Shown here: in pieces, positions 1 through 8,587 of the stretch | Position numbering within the stretch: the first letter of the stretch is position 1 | Layout: every line of letters starts with the position of its first letter | Origin: a virus | Length of the DNA stretch: 53,744 bases | Reading direction: 5' to 3' (one strand) | Virus record (IMG/VR): IMGVR_UViG_3300009507_000024 | Location: 1 to 53,744 of that record | Program-made: the position numbers and the translations under genes | The notes under the pieces: generated by a model | Databases searched by the model: none | What the model was told of the DNA's origin: nothing | What the model saw: only the letters and a program-made list of their open reading frames with translations

Positions 1-76
1 GCTCTGATTCATTTAGTTGCTGTTTTGCTTCGTTTTCTAGATCCGTCATACGCTGGATCATATCTTTCATATTCAT
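1..76 (-). CDS. 5' end of a small unknown phage protein (cut by window edge)
   Basis: An open frame starts at an ATG two bases after the stop of the upstream gene and runs off the window. The visible N-terminus begins MNMKDMIQRMTDLENEAKQQ, which is polar, charged and probably helical. A GGGAGTTAA-like stretch upstream can serve as ribosome binding site. The gene is the next member of the gp4-gp16-unknown minus-strand run and is therefore probably a small head-assembly or virion protein. That is inference from position only, since too little is visible for any function. Confidence 0.55.
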   Translation of the reverse strand, partial: MNMKDMIQRMTDLENEAKQQLNESE

Positions 77-78
77 GA

Positions 79-636
79 TTAACTCCCTATCGGTGATTTT
101 GCATTTTCACTATCGTCAATGTCTTTTGATTCGCCTACAGGTGCGCCATCCATAGGATCGTTATCTCTTTCTTTACGAGCAGTTTCAAGCTCTTTTAAAA
201 GACTCATTACTCTTGCACCGGCAACATCTTCTTGTGCTGACTCTCCGCCCATGTCTTCTTTATCTAACATTGTTTCGTATGGGGTATCGTCTTTTGTTTC
301 TTGATATTCTTCTCTTGGATCGTTTGCGCCACGCACAATAATATGACTTTGATCAATACTGCAACATTTACCGATATATTCTTGTAGTATTTGACTAGTT
401 GTAGGATACTGTAAATCTACTTCCCAATAAGTAACTTCCATGTTTTGCAACTGTGGAAAATCTAATGGACGTTCTTGTATTGGTGTTTTCTTTCCTGATG
501 TAATATTACCGACTTCAAATTTTTTCAAGCAAGTCTTAATACTTTCTTCGCAGCCTTCTGGTAAATCACCAGCTACTCCTATTTTAAAAGGATAGACTTT
601 TTTAGATTCTGTTAGTATATCTTTAAATGATCTCAT
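79..636 (-). CDS. conserved T4-like marine phage protein downstream of gp16, function unknown
   Basis: This 185-residue protein has an ordered N-terminal half (roughly residues 1-110) of mixed alpha/beta character, which includes the segment PLDFPQLQNMEVTYWEVDLQ. The acidic C-terminal tail has two features: an MGGESAQEDVAGARVMSLL segment and a predicted helix rich in E, K and R. I recognise the overall pattern from T4-like cyanophages and pelagiphages, where such proteins are annotated as hypothetical or virion structural. No enzymatic motif is visible. It lies 26 bases after gp16 and has its own late promoter at 664-671. That pattern supports late expression and a head-assembly or structural role, by inference. 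Confidence 0.7.
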   Translation of the reverse strand: MRSFKDILTESKKVYPFKIGVAGDLPEGCEESIKTCLKKFEVGNITSGKKTPIQERPLDFPQLQNMEVTYWEVDLQYPTTSQILQEYIGKCCSIDQSHIIVRGANDPREEYQETKDDTPYETMLDKEDMGGESAQEDVAGARVMSLLKELETARKERDNDPMDGAPVGESKDIDDSENAKSPIGS

Positions 637-662
637 TGCGCAATGACCTTATATCTTATATA

Positions 663-1163
663 TTATTTATCTTTATCGAGACCTTTAAGGCGCTCTAGTA
701 GGCTATTCCGGTCTGTGACAACATACCCTTCGCCTTCGATCATACCATCGCCTTGGGGCTTTAAGTCTTTGTCTTGTTTTTCTTTTTTAAGTTGTAGTTC
801 AACCATTTTAAGCTTTTTATCTAGTTTAGCAACTTTAGCATCTAAACTAGTTTTAAGCATTCCGCCTGCAACTTCAAAAACTCTACCGCTATAGCGACTT
901 TCGACATTCATACCTAAGTCCATTAAATCTTCGTATGCACTCATAGCTTTGTCTGCAACTTCATTTAACTCTTTATCGGCCATTTCGCCTAGGCCTTTGA
1001 CTTGAGGTAGTGCAGCGGTTATTTTGTCAAACTCTGCCATATCTCGCAGTGTTTCTGCTTGTTCAATTTCGTATTGTTTTTGTTCTTCTTCTTGTTGTTC
1101 TGCATTATCTATTAGTTCTTTAGACTCAGGCAAATTTAACAAGTCTTCTAATTTTCTAGTCAT
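663..1163 (-). CDS. gp16: small terminase subunit (T4 gp16-like)
   Basis: The 166-residue protein matches T4-like small terminases. It opens with a LEDLLNLPESKELID-type N-terminus, followed by a long helical, Glu/Gln-rich region. The central block (about residues 80-135) contains RYSGRVFEVAGGMLKTSLDA and then a Lys-rich coiled coil, LDKKLKMVELQLKKEKQD. In this family the subunit forms a ring that recognises DNA and stimulates the gp17 packaging ATPase. The size is close to T4 gp16 (164 aa). It is preceded by a late promoter at 1190-1197. gp17 is not in the window, unlike the usual 16-17 adjacency in T4. Confidence 0.85.
   Translation of the reverse strand: MTRKLEDLLNLPESKELIDNAEQQEEEQKQYEIEQAETLRDMAEFDKITAALPQVKGLGEMADKELNEVADKAMSAYEDLMDLGMNVESRYSGRVFEVAGGMLKTSLDAKVAKLDKKLKMVELQLKKEKQDKDLKPQGDGMIEGEGYVVTDRNSLLERLKGLDKDK
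664..671 (-). promoter_or_regulatory. T4-type late promoter octamer
   Basis: GATAAATA on the minus strand, 28 bases before the 79-636 gene. It overlaps the last codons of gp16. It matches the T4 late consensus TATAAATA at 7 of 8 bases. Confidence 0.7.
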
Positions 1164-1189
1164 TTTAACTTTCCATTATATGCTACTAT

Positions 1190-1197
1190 TATTTATC
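1190..1197 (-). promoter_or_regulatory. T4-type late promoter octamer
   Basis: GATAAATA on the minus strand, about 27 bases before the gp16 start. It overlaps the end of gp4. Confidence 0.75.
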
Positions 1198-1633
1198 GTC
1201 TTGTACCATTATGGAAAATATCATCTTCTGTAACAATTCTAAATGTTATTTTATTTTGCTTACACCATGCCCTAGCAGCTTCCCACTTGGCTTGATTTAT
1301 AATATAATGGGCTTGATTATGTTTTGATTTGCCCAACTTTTCTTTTACAGCTTGATTTTTAGGTTTTACTTCTATAAGTTCTACACGCTGACTGCCTTTT
1401 TGATCGTTATATACAATAAAGAAATCAGGCACATATATAGTTTGTTTGCCGCTTAACGGATTACGATACGGAATACGTATTGCTTCGCTTGCCCACTGTG
1501 CTATTGCAGGATGTTCGTCGCAGAATTTCATAAAAGTAAATTCCCATCCTGACCTATATGTAGGATGTTTTTTACCTACATATTTTTCTGGATTTTTTAA
1601 AGTAAATTTACCTGATGCATATTTTCGACTCAT
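1193..1633 (-). CDS. gp4: head completion protein (T4 gp4/gp50-like, TnsA/PD-(D/E)xK fold)
   Basis: At 146 residues this is almost the length of T4 gp4 (150 aa). The family pattern is clear: GWEFTFMKFCDEHPAIAQW near the N-terminus, then YVPDFFI, then ELIEVKPK. The spacing E...PDF...ExK is the nuclease-like core seen in TnsA-type endonucleases. In T4 the protein acts after packaging, before the tail is attached to the filled head. The start overlaps the stop of the preceding gene by 4 bases (ATGA), which indicates translational coupling. The identity is confident. Whether the nuclease-like site is catalytically used cannot be judged from sequence. Confidence 0.85.
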   Translation of the reverse strand: MSRKYASGKFTLKNPEKYVGKKHPTYRSGWEFTFMKFCDEHPAIAQWASEAIRIPYRNPLSGKQTIYVPDFFIVYNDQKGSQRVELIEVKPKNQAVKEKLGKSKHNQAHYIINQAKWEAARAWCKQNKITFRIVTEDDIFHNGTRR

Positions 1634-1995
1634 GACATTATATTGCGTTGCTCTAGTTGTAATCCGCTAAATTCAGTTTTGTATCCTAATTGACTTATTT
1701 TAGGTCTATTAATATTTAAAATAGTACCCACTGCGTTGTTCAACTTTACATCGGTTAAACCGTCCAATGTATCAATAAGTTTTTGTACATTAATATTATC
1801 TCTTTTAGCTTGTTCTAATAAAACACCGGCAGTATTAATTGCACTAACTTCGCTGAAGCCTCTTTTTAAGAAATACCCGATAACTGCATCTACTTCATTT
1901 GACTTATACGATAACGATGCTTGATTGTATGTATTAAAAAATTTTCTAACTCTATCTGCACTGTCTGAAGGAGTATTTTTTGGGAGATTTGACAT
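1630..1995 (-). CDS. conserved T4-like phage protein preceding gp4, unknown function
   Basis: The 121-residue helical protein has a core reading NEVDAVIGYFLKRGFSEVSA, then repeated short helices (residues about 45-95) and a C-terminus EFSGLQLEQRNIMS. I recognise the pattern as a small protein conserved in T4-like cyanophages, often next to tail or head-completion genes, where it is annotated as hypothetical or structural. There is no catalytic motif, signal peptide or membrane segment. It starts 9 bases after the tube-fold gene and overlaps gp4 by 4 bases, so it should be made together with both and probably acts in head or tail completion. That last point is inference. Confidence 0.7.
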   Translation of the reverse strand: MSNLPKNTPSDSADRVRKFFNTYNQASLSYKSNEVDAVIGYFLKRGFSEVSAINTAGVLLEQAKRDNINVQKLIDTLDGLTDVKLNNAVGTILNINRPKISQLGYKTEFSGLQLEQRNIMS

Positions 1996-2004
1996 AATAA
2001 ATCC

Positions 2005-3474
2005 TTATGTATAATTTTGATTATATTGTTTTCGTTGTGCTTGTATTTTAAGCACAGCGTTTCTTTTTTGTGTTGGAGACAAGTTAGAGTCTAATATATC
2101 TTGTTCAGTTGCTACACCTAGTCCGGGAACATTAGCTGTTTCAGCAGCTAAAAATGCTTTAGATTGATCAGTTGTTGTTCCCAAGTCTTGTAATCTATTT
2201 ACAAGGTCTTGTGCTTGTGCTGCACTCTGTACTCTAAGTCCGGTAAGATTAGGTTCCGAAGCAGTTTTAGTTATTTTTCTAGGTTCAGCAACTGAGTCTA
2301 ATACTAAACTAGCAAGATTTACTAGTTGTCTATTATTTCCTAGACCAATAGAATCCAATAACGAGCTTGTAATTGCGTCTTTAGCAACATCTTCTAACGA
2401 GTTATATTCTGTTATTGAATTAACTCCTAGATTTGTTGCATTTCCTGTTCCTACAATTTGTCTAACAACACTATTTGTTAAACTTTTGTTATTCAATAAT
2501 ATTCCTACTACATCACTGCCGTCACGTATCCTTGAAGATGTTTGCTGTGATGTTGCTTCTTGTCCTTGAGATAATCCCGGAAACAATAATCCAGCAAGGC
2601 CACCAGGACTAAAAATATTATTATTTTGTATTTGGCCTTGACCAGGAATACTAAATGGATTTTGTGACATAGAAACAGATGGTACAAAACCAGGAGTTGC
2701 TTGGTTTTCTAATACATAATTAGATTGCTGATTAGGATAAAGATCTTGAGTTCCTAGTGGGCTCGGTGTAACATCGTAACCTGTGCGAGATGATCCAAAT
2801 GTTTTAGGATCTCCGTTTTCTCCTAGTTCAATTTCTCCATGATCGTATATTACACCTTCGTACATTATTGTCATAGTATTTTCAGCTATGCCAGTTCCGT
2901 CAGAAGAATCCATTGTATCGTGTTGGAATCTTTCAACAATAGGATTAATAAGTGTAAAACTGTTCCATTTATTTCTACTCATTTGAAAGATTTTAATTTC
3001 TTTAAAAAATGGTATAAGTGTTCCGTTGTCTAATCCATAGCTAGGAACTGTGTCTTTATATTTGTCTCTAGGACCATATGTTTGTCCTAACGCACTGCCC
3101 GAACCATTATTATAATTACCGTCTTTAAAATAGTATGTATAATATTCTTGTAACAGGCTCATTGTAACACCAGCATTATCGTCGTGCCACTTAATAGTTA
3201 TAGGATCGTAATCTATTCTTGTTTGAATATTTTTCTTCCTATTATACTGTTGTCTAGTTTCAATACTAGCAGAATAACTAGGCAAATCTACACTTTTTAC
3301 AAGCACATTCACTAACGGTTCTTCTTGTACGGAAATTTTAGCATGTTCTCTTGCTGCTGTTGTAAGTTCAAATACACAATGGTATAACCATTTTACTTTT
3401 GGCGAAAAATTCATACGCTGTTGCGTATATAATCTATGAGCGTGTTGATAATCTCGCATTGTTGTATCTGCCAT
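2005..3474 (-). CDS. tail-tube-fold baseplate protein, candidate gp54-like tube initiator
   Basis: This 489-residue protein has an N-terminal half (about residues 25-230) that looks like a tail-tube fold. Typical segments are LVKSVDLPSYSASIETRQQY and IDYDPITIKWHDDNAG. The C-terminal half is low complexity (Gln, Asn, Ser, Gly), followed by helices, and looks like a flexible or scaffold-contacting extension. Tube-fold proteins other than gp19 in T4-like phages are the baseplate tube proteins gp48 and gp54. Marine relatives are longer than T4 gp54 (320 aa). I prefer a gp54-like initiator, but a gp48-like cap is possible. It has its own late promoter (3492-3499), separated from gp19 by a terminator. 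Confidence 0.6.
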   Translation of the reverse strand: MADTTMRDYQHAHRLYTQQRMNFSPKVKWLYHCVFELTTAAREHAKISVQEEPLVNVLVKSVDLPSYSASIETRQQYNRKKNIQTRIDYDPITIKWHDDNAGVTMSLLQEYYTYYFKDGNYNNGSGSALGQTYGPRDKYKDTVPSYGLDNGTLIPFFKEIKIFQMSRNKWNSFTLINPIVERFQHDTMDSSDGTGIAENTMTIMYEGVIYDHGEIELGENGDPKTFGSSRTGYDVTPSPLGTQDLYPNQQSNYVLENQATPGFVPSVSMSQNPFSIPGQGQIQNNNIFSPGGLAGLLFPGLSQGQEATSQQTSSRIRDGSDVVGILLNNKSLTNSVVRQIVGTGNATNLGVNSITEYNSLEDVAKDAITSSLLDSIGLGNNRQLVNLASLVLDSVAEPRKITKTASEPNLTGLRVQSAAQAQDLVNRLQDLGTTTDQSKAFLAAETANVPGLGVATEQDILDSNLSPTQKRNAVLKIQAQRKQYNQNYT

Positions 3475-3491
3475 GGTACTCTCCTATATAT

Positions 3492-3499
3492 TATTTATC
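3492..3499 (-). promoter_or_regulatory. T4-type late promoter octamer
   Basis: GATAAATA on the minus strand, 18 bases before the tube-fold baseplate gene start. It lies just downstream of the gp19 terminator. Confidence 0.8.
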
Positions 3500-3516
3500 A
3501 GTAAAAATCGGCCACA

Positions 3517-3545
3517 AAAAAATAGGGGACAAACCCCTATTTTTT
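3517..3545 (-). terminator. rho-independent terminator after gp19
   Basis: A 12-base-pair stem (A6TAGGGG with CCCCTAT6) and a 5-base loop follow gp19, with A and T runs on both sides. It can terminate in either direction. Confidence 0.85.
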
Positions 3546-3566
3546 GTTCAAACGCCAAACTAATTA

Positions 3567-4217
3567 TTATTCAGGAGTTGGACCTTCTGAAGTATTAATT
3601 GTAGTACTTGCAGTACTTCTACCTACACTAGTACCTAGTCCGGCTGTTCTAGTTACGCCATCCTCTTCAGTTTGAATTGCGTTATCGTAACGAATTGATA
3701 ATGTAATTGTTACTGGATCATTTGTTGAATATGATAGCGAATTATAGTTTGCTGATTCAATATAGCACCCTACTAAGTTAATTCTATCTAACACATTAGT
3801 GTCAAACTGACCATTGCCGCCATCGAGTACTTCGATAGACATCTGGAACTTGTAGCTGCCGCCTGATGCTGCCGATGCTTGTTCGTAAAAATCATATTGT
3901 TTCTGCAACTGTTCGCCAACTAGACGTTGTACTCTGTTATTAACATCTTCACGTAATGTTAGTGTAACAGGTTCCCATGTGTGCTTACCAGCAAGATAAC
4001 TTCTTGAGTTGTAAGCGTCGATTGTAATTTGTTCAAATGTTAAATTTGGTCTTGTTACATCAACTGTTTGTTTTGTCAGTTCTGTTAAGTCTGTTGAATT
4101 ACCAAAGTTTGATAATACCGTTCTAAAACGATATTGTAGTTTTGGCATCAACAGCGTAGCGTTTTTCTGTCCGTCATTAACAGGAACCGAAATATTTTTT
4201 AGTGAATTAATTGGCAT
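3567..4217 (-). CDS. gp19: tail tube protein (T4 gp19-like)
   Basis: The 216-residue protein carries the marine T4-like gp19 signature: TRPNLTFEQITIDAYNSRSY followed by LAGKHTWEPVTLTLREDVNN. It then has a beta-rich C-terminal half ending in a Ser/Thr-rich tail. gp19 hexamers stack to form the inner tail tube through which DNA leaves the head. The protein is longer than T4 gp19 (163 aa), mainly because of the middle YEQASAASGG insertion and the C-terminal tail. It sits directly downstream of sheath gp18, as in T4. A late promoter lies at 4237-4244 and a strong terminator at 3517-3545 follows the gene, so gp19 can be made as a separate abundant transcript. Confidence 0.9.
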   Translation of the reverse strand: MPINSLKNISVPVNDGQKNATLLMPKLQYRFRTVLSNFGNSTDLTELTKQTVDVTRPNLTFEQITIDAYNSRSYLAGKHTWEPVTLTLREDVNNRVQRLVGEQLQKQYDFYEQASAASGGSYKFQMSIEVLDGGNGQFDTNVLDRINLVGCYIESANYNSLSYSTNDPVTITLSIRYDNAIQTEEDGVTRTAGLGTSVGRSTASTTINTSEGPTPE

Positions 4218-4236
4218 TTGATATCCTCTCTAATAG

Positions 4237-4244
4237 TATTTATC
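4237..4244 (-). promoter_or_regulatory. T4-type late promoter octamer
   Basis: GATAAATA on the minus strand, 20 bases before gp19. Confidence 0.8.
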
Positions 4245-4250
4245 ATCATT

Positions 4251-4272
4251 GGGGGGTATTTTTCTACCCCCC
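4251..4272 (-). terminator. hairpin between gp18 and gp19
   Basis: An 8-base-pair stem, GGGGGGTA with TACCCCCC, and a 6-base loop. A T run follows only on the plus-strand side, so for gp18 messages it may attenuate or stabilise the 3' end rather than fully terminate. Confidence 0.6.
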
Positions 4273-4285
4273 ATATTTTTGATGA

Positions 4286-7200
4286 TTAAGCTCCTAACTC
4301 AGCTATCTCGCCTGTGTTTTTAATTCTCAATGGAATATAAATGAATTCAATAGCTTTAACTGGCTCAATAGCAATATCAATCCAAAGTTCATTTCTATCA
4401 ATTCTTGTAGGCGTATTGTTTGATTCGTCGCACACTACAACATAGTCATAAAGTGCTCTTAAACTTGCTAACTCTAACAAGAAGCCTTCTGCTGCCTGTT
4501 TGATTTGATCTCTTGTGATCTTATCATTTGGCTCAAACAAGTATGGTCTTGCAAGTTGTTCCAGCTGTGTTCTCATGTAAATTACAAGTCTTACAACATT
4601 AATTCTGTCTAGCGCACTTGCATTTCTTGCACGAGTCTTCTGTCCAAATACTGTAATACCAGATCCTGCAATAAACGATATAGGGTTAATATTATTCAAA
4701 TACATCGTGTCACGCTGTCCAGTGTTAAGCGAAATACTTCTAAATTCGCCTTCTGCTGTAACGTAACCTGTTGCTGTTGAATTAGTAACTCCGCCGCGTC
4801 TTGTACCTGCAGGTGCAAACCATGGATAGCTAACTTGATCACTTAGTATGATTGTTCTAAGTGCCATGTGACTCGGAGGAACAACAATGTTGTTGCCTAA
4901 ATTATCGCTTGTAAATCCTGATGGATAATACATTGCCATATATTCATCTCTACTTGGAGCACCATTTTCGTTATCTTCTACAGCAAGATTAGCATTTGAT
5001 GCCCATTCTTGTAATGTAGTTGCATCTGGTGTTAATCTAAATGGTGTATCTCCTACAACAAACCCTGTTAGTCTGCGTGTGTAGTTAAGATCAATCATTT
5101 CGCCAATTAGCTCAGGATATCCAGGTGTTGCCATTAAGTTAAATCTAATTAGTTCTTCGTCTCGAATATCTAAGTTACTATTAACCATAGCTTGTAGTTT
5201 TTGTACAACTGCCTTACGTTGTGCAAAACGTCCAAATGTACCTGAACCATCTTCATTGTTACCTGATTCAGTAACCCAACGATGTGGATAATAACCGTCC
5301 ATTGATTCATCGTTATTACGAATGTTGTCGTCTGTTGTATCGATCCAGTTACGCTCAAAACGCTTAACATTAAATCCGCTTCTACGTAGATTCCATAACA
5401 ACATGCCTCTCGGATATAGTGCTGGATCTGGAGCATCTGGATCCAAATAGTTACTTACTAATAGATCTTCAATGTCTGCTGCATCAATATCACTTCCTGC
5501 TGTTCCCCAACGAGCTTCGTCAAATAGAACACCGTTTTCAGAAGTTTGGTCTGTTGTATCAAGTAGTACCCATGTAGCAAGTGTAACACTATAACGATAA
5601 ATTGTTGGATAGTTGTCTAAATCTGATGTATCAATCCATAGATCGTTATCAACTAAAGCACTACCGTCTGACTGTTGTATAGGCTGTGTAGCACTAACAA
5701 TTGGGCCAGCTGGCGATGTATCTGGATATACATTTAGATAACCTTGCCAGCCATTAGTAGGTCCATCATGTACCATGATATCTACTTCGTCGATGATTGA
5801 ACTATACCATAGTTCTCCGTCAGCAGTCAATGAAGTTGGTGCATCAGGTGATGGTGTATAATCTAGTACTTTCCAATTTGACAGTAAGTATGTACCATCT
5901 ATTGCTGATACATCTCCATCTACAGCTGACACTGTAGTTACAGCATCAGCTGTAACTTGTGCTGGTGCTGCATAGAAGTTTGCAGTTGTTGTAGCATCAT
6001 CGGCATCATATACTGCATATCCTAAGTCTGCAAGTAATCCGTCGATATCATAAACAATAACATCTCCGCCTGTTGCATGTTTTAGTAAAATTCTGTTTTG
6101 TGCGTTAATTTCTGCTGTAACATTTGTTAATCCTGCACTATTAATTGCGCCTGCAACGTCATCAGCTACTCCTGATGTTGCTGGATTAGTAATTGTTACA
6201 GTAGCAACTTTTGGTGCTGCAAATTCACTACTATTAACTTTAGTTTCTGCAAACGCAATTTTAAAGCTGCCTGCACCTAATGTTGTTCCTGTGATTTTTT
6301 CGCTTGAAGCAATTGTTGCACCATTAAGGTTTCTTTTAAAGAATTTAAAGTTAGCAATGTTTGGTTCTGTAACTTCTTCAACATTTGTCTTTACATAAAG
6401 TTCGCCAATTCTTAAGTTTTCGCCGCCACCTGTTCTGTCTAACTCGTATAATGCTTCTGCACTTGTTTGATATACCGGTGTCGAAATTGTTCCCCAAAGC
6501 TGTGTATCTTCATTATACTGCTTAATTCTATAGTCCATTCCGCCGTTTGGTTCTGTAGTCTTGTACCAAATTGAACCAGTCGGTTTTGGAGCAGTATCTC
6601 CTGACTTAAATTCAGGAACATCAGTATGTGGCGATACTTGTAGTGCAGGTGAATAATATGTTCCTGCTGTAATACCAAACTCGCTCATTGCTGATCCACT
6701 GATTGTCATAGAATCATTTGTTGTATAAATTTCTAATTCGCCATCAACTACATTTGCACTTACTCCGGAAATTTCCTCTCCGTTAATTTCTTGTGCTAGT
6801 GTAAGAACGTTTGTACCTATTCTAGTAACAGTTGTTCCGTCGATAATAAATGTGTTTGTTGGATCAAAGGTTGTCGTGCTAGCAATTTCACTTCTTAGTG
6901 TCGGCCAACTACCTTTCCAATTATTAGATCCTACTTCTACCCAAGTACCAGTATTTGACTCTTTTGCTGCAATACTTGCACCGTATCCTGGCGACTTGTA
7001 ATAAAGTCTGTTTAATGTTGTAATTGCAACAACAGCATAATCGCCAACTTGTCCTACTGACTTTTTAGGAGCGCCTGGTGCAGTTAAGCTTTCGCCTGTA
7101 GTTCTTGCTACATCGCTAGGAGTTAATACAATAGGAGTTTTTGTTGTAAATGATTGTCCGCCTACAACTCTTACAGATGCACCGTTCCACTCTGTAATAC

Positions 7201-7633
7201 CAAAATCTGTTGATTCTACATCAAACCAATATGTATTATCTGCAGGTTCTCCGCCTGGAGGAGTAGCACTTGCTTCTAATTTTGCAAGGTCAATATCTGC
7301 TCTTGCAACATATACTCTATTAGTTACACCTAATAGTGAGTATGCTGTTTGTAATCCGTATTCGTTTAATTCACCGCCGTGAATCATATTGCCATTACCA
7401 TCATTCATAAACAGAGGATCACCAAATAGTTCTCCTAGTTCTCTTTGTGAAGTTAATAAGTAAGGCTTCTCTGCGTTTGCTTTTAGTGTCCCTTCGGCTA
7501 GACCTGATCCTGCGGAATTCGTTTTGTTTTCTTTCGATGCCACAAAGACCATTGGTACAGTACCAGCAGCCGCCGGAGTATAAAAACTCTCGTCGATTAC
7601 ATTGACTTCTACACCTGGTGAAAATAATGCCAT
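4286..7633 (-). CDS. gp18: contractile tail sheath protein (T4 gp18-like), with large inserted middle region
   Basis: The 1115-residue protein begins MALFSPGVEVNVIDESFYTP, a standard sheath N-terminus. It ends with the conserved C-terminal sheath core, for example ASALDRINVVRLVIYMRTQL and EPVKAIEFIYIPLRI. Sheath subunits polymerise round the gp19 tube and contract to drive injection. T4 gp18 is 659 aa. The extra roughly 450 residues lie between about residues 150 and 700, are rich in Ala, Thr, Gly and Asp, and contain repeated short beta motifs such as LWYSS, IWYKT and LWIDT. The insert probably forms surface domains on the sheath. A Shine-Dalgarno AGGAG lies 8-12 bases before the ATG and a late promoter at 7667-7674. 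Confidence 0.93.
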   Translation of the reverse strand: MALFSPGVEVNVIDESFYTPAAAGTVPMVFVASKENKTNSAGSGLAEGTLKANAEKPYLLTSQRELGELFGDPLFMNDGNGNMIHGGELNEYGLQTAYSLLGVTNRVYVARADIDLAKLEASATPPGGEPADNTYWFDVESTDFGITEWNGASVRVVGGQSFTTKTPIVLTPSDVARTTGESLTAPGAPKKSVGQVGDYAVVAITTLNRLYYKSPGYGASIAAKESNTGTWVEVGSNNWKGSWPTLRSEIASTTTFDPTNTFIIDGTTVTRIGTNVLTLAQEINGEEISGVSANVVDGELEIYTTNDSMTISGSAMSEFGITAGTYYSPALQVSPHTDVPEFKSGDTAPKPTGSIWYKTTEPNGGMDYRIKQYNEDTQLWGTISTPVYQTSAEALYELDRTGGGENLRIGELYVKTNVEEVTEPNIANFKFFKRNLNGATIASSEKITGTTLGAGSFKIAFAETKVNSSEFAAPKVATVTITNPATSGVADDVAGAINSAGLTNVTAEINAQNRILLKHATGGDVIVYDIDGLLADLGYAVYDADDATTTANFYAAPAQVTADAVTTVSAVDGDVSAIDGTYLLSNWKVLDYTPSPDAPTSLTADGELWYSSIIDEVDIMVHDGPTNGWQGYLNVYPDTSPAGPIVSATQPIQQSDGSALVDNDLWIDTSDLDNYPTIYRYSVTLATWVLLDTTDQTSENGVLFDEARWGTAGSDIDAADIEDLLVSNYLDPDAPDPALYPRGMLLWNLRRSGFNVKRFERNWIDTTDDNIRNNDESMDGYYPHRWVTESGNNEDGSGTFGRFAQRKAVVQKLQAMVNSNLDIRDEELIRFNLMATPGYPELIGEMIDLNYTRRLTGFVVGDTPFRLTPDATTLQEWASNANLAVEDNENGAPSRDEYMAMYYPSGFTSDNLGNNIVVPPSHMALRTIILSDQVSYPWFAPAGTRRGGVTNSTATGYVTAEGEFRSISLNTGQRDTMYLNNINPISFIAGSGITVFGQKTRARNASALDRINVVRLVIYMRTQLEQLARPYLFEPNDKITRDQIKQAAEGFLLELASLRALYDYVVVCDESNNTPTRIDRNELWIDIAIEPVKAIEFIYIPLRIKNTGEIAELGA

Positions 7634-7666
7634 TGTTTATCTCCTATGAAATTGCTTATTCATTAG

Positions 7667-7674
7667 TATTTATT
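7667..7674 (-). promoter_or_regulatory. T4-type late promoter octamer (AATAAATA variant)
   Basis: AATAAATA on the minus strand, 34 bases before gp18, upstream of a good AGGAG ribosome binding site. Confidence 0.7.
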
Positions 7675-7741
7675 AATAAAAAAGAAAAAGGGCTAGTTAA
7701 TACCTATAAAAAAGGGGCGAAAAAGGTATGGTAAATACAAT

Positions 7742-8080
7742 ATGAGACCATTATGCATATGCGGGCACCGTCCGGCAGCTATAAATTACAAAAAAGACAA
7801 TAAAACTTACTATAGAAAGAAGTGTGAAATATGTTTAAAGCACGGGGGCGTTGGTCACGGCATTCCTAAGTGGAAGCAAGCAGGATACGAAAAAAAAGAC
7901 TATTGTGAAAAATGTGGATATAAATCTAAGCACTCTGAACAATTTAATGTGTTTCATACGGATGGTAATTTAGAAAACTGTCGACCTAGTAACTTAAAAA
8001 CAATTTGTGCTAACTGTCAAAGAACGTTACAACGAGATGGAGTAAAGTGGAAACAAGGTGACCTACGACCTGACTTCTGA
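7742..8080 (+). CDS. small zinc-ribbon/HNH-like protein, possibly degenerate endonuclease
   Basis: The 112-residue protein has Cys pairs CICG (residue 5), CEIC, CEKCG and CANC. The last two frame an HNH-like segment, NVFHTDGNLENCRPSNLKTI. Compared with standard HNH nucleases, the residue before the catalytic His is Phe instead of His or Asp, and the final His after the last Cys pair is Gln. Metal binding at the active site is therefore doubtful. Similar proteins occur between structural genes in T4-like marine phages. It may be a remnant or a DNA-binding relative of a mobile endonuclease. It is the only plus-strand gene in this stretch, has no clear ribosome binding site, and overlaps the convergent kinase gene by 18 bases. 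Confidence 0.65.
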   Translation: MRPLCICGHRPAAINYKKDNKTYYRKKCEICLKHGGVGHGIPKWKQAGYEKKDYCEKCGYKSKHSEQFNVFHTDGNLENCRPSNLKTICANCQRTLQRDGVKWKQGDLRPDF

Positions 8081-8587
8081 TGCACTATAAGGATCAATAT
8101 ACTCAATAAGTTGAGCTAGGTTAAATTCTAATTCTTCAAGTGTGCCATTGTTGTCAATAGTATAGTCTGCCATCCATTGCTCGAGACTCATTGACTTTGC
8201 TGATTCGGGCATTAAGTATTTGCTACGATCTACCCAAATAGCTTTATCAAATACACCAGTATTCTTCATAGCATGAAATTCACGCTTGTTGCGTAGTCCG
8301 CAATAGATGTCGTGTTCTTTGAATATTTCTCTACCCAATGTACCTGCATCAGGAACATTATAATTACAGATAGCTTCGTACCATTCTTGTCTGTGATTGT
8401 GCCTATCTGCATAACACTCTTCTTCACTAGCGTAGCTGTATTTGTCTTTTAACTGATTGTAAATAAACAACTTTGAACAAAACTTACTACTACTTTCAAA
8501 AGTGTAGCCATATCTGTCTCGAAGCATTTCAGAGACAGTATCTTTACCGTGGCGGCCGTGACCTATGATCAATAACTTTAATTTCAT
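8063..8587 (-). CDS. deoxynucleoside monophosphate kinase-like P-loop kinase (T4 gp1-like)
   Basis: The 174-residue protein opens with a P-loop, IIGHGRHGKDT (G9 to T17), the pattern of phage dNMP kinases. It has a helical lid/NMP-binding middle region with Arg, Tyr and His residues, and a C-terminal VDRSKY segment. The family phosphorylates dNMPs to dNDPs in the cytoplasm for phage DNA synthesis. T4 gp1 is longer (241 aa), so this is a compact version. Unlike its structural neighbours it has no late promoter. Instead a near-consensus sigma70 promoter lies immediately upstream, fitting early expression of a nucleotide-metabolism gene. A different small-molecule kinase remains possible. Confidence 0.75.
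   Translation of the reverse strand: MKLKLLIIGHGRHGKDTVSEMLRDRYGYTFESSSKFCSKLFIYNQLKDKYSYASEEECYADRHNHRQEWYEAICNYNVPDAGTLGREIFKEHDIYCGLRNKREFHAMKNTGVFDKAIWVDRSKYLMPESAKSMSLEQWMADYTIDNNGTLEELEFNLAQLIEYIDPYSASEVRS

Noticed and set aside
7700-7741. Promoter for the HNH-like gene
   Set aside because: TACAAT and TAAATA lie before the ATG, but no -35 box or fitting late octamer with correct spacing is visible; start control remains unclear.
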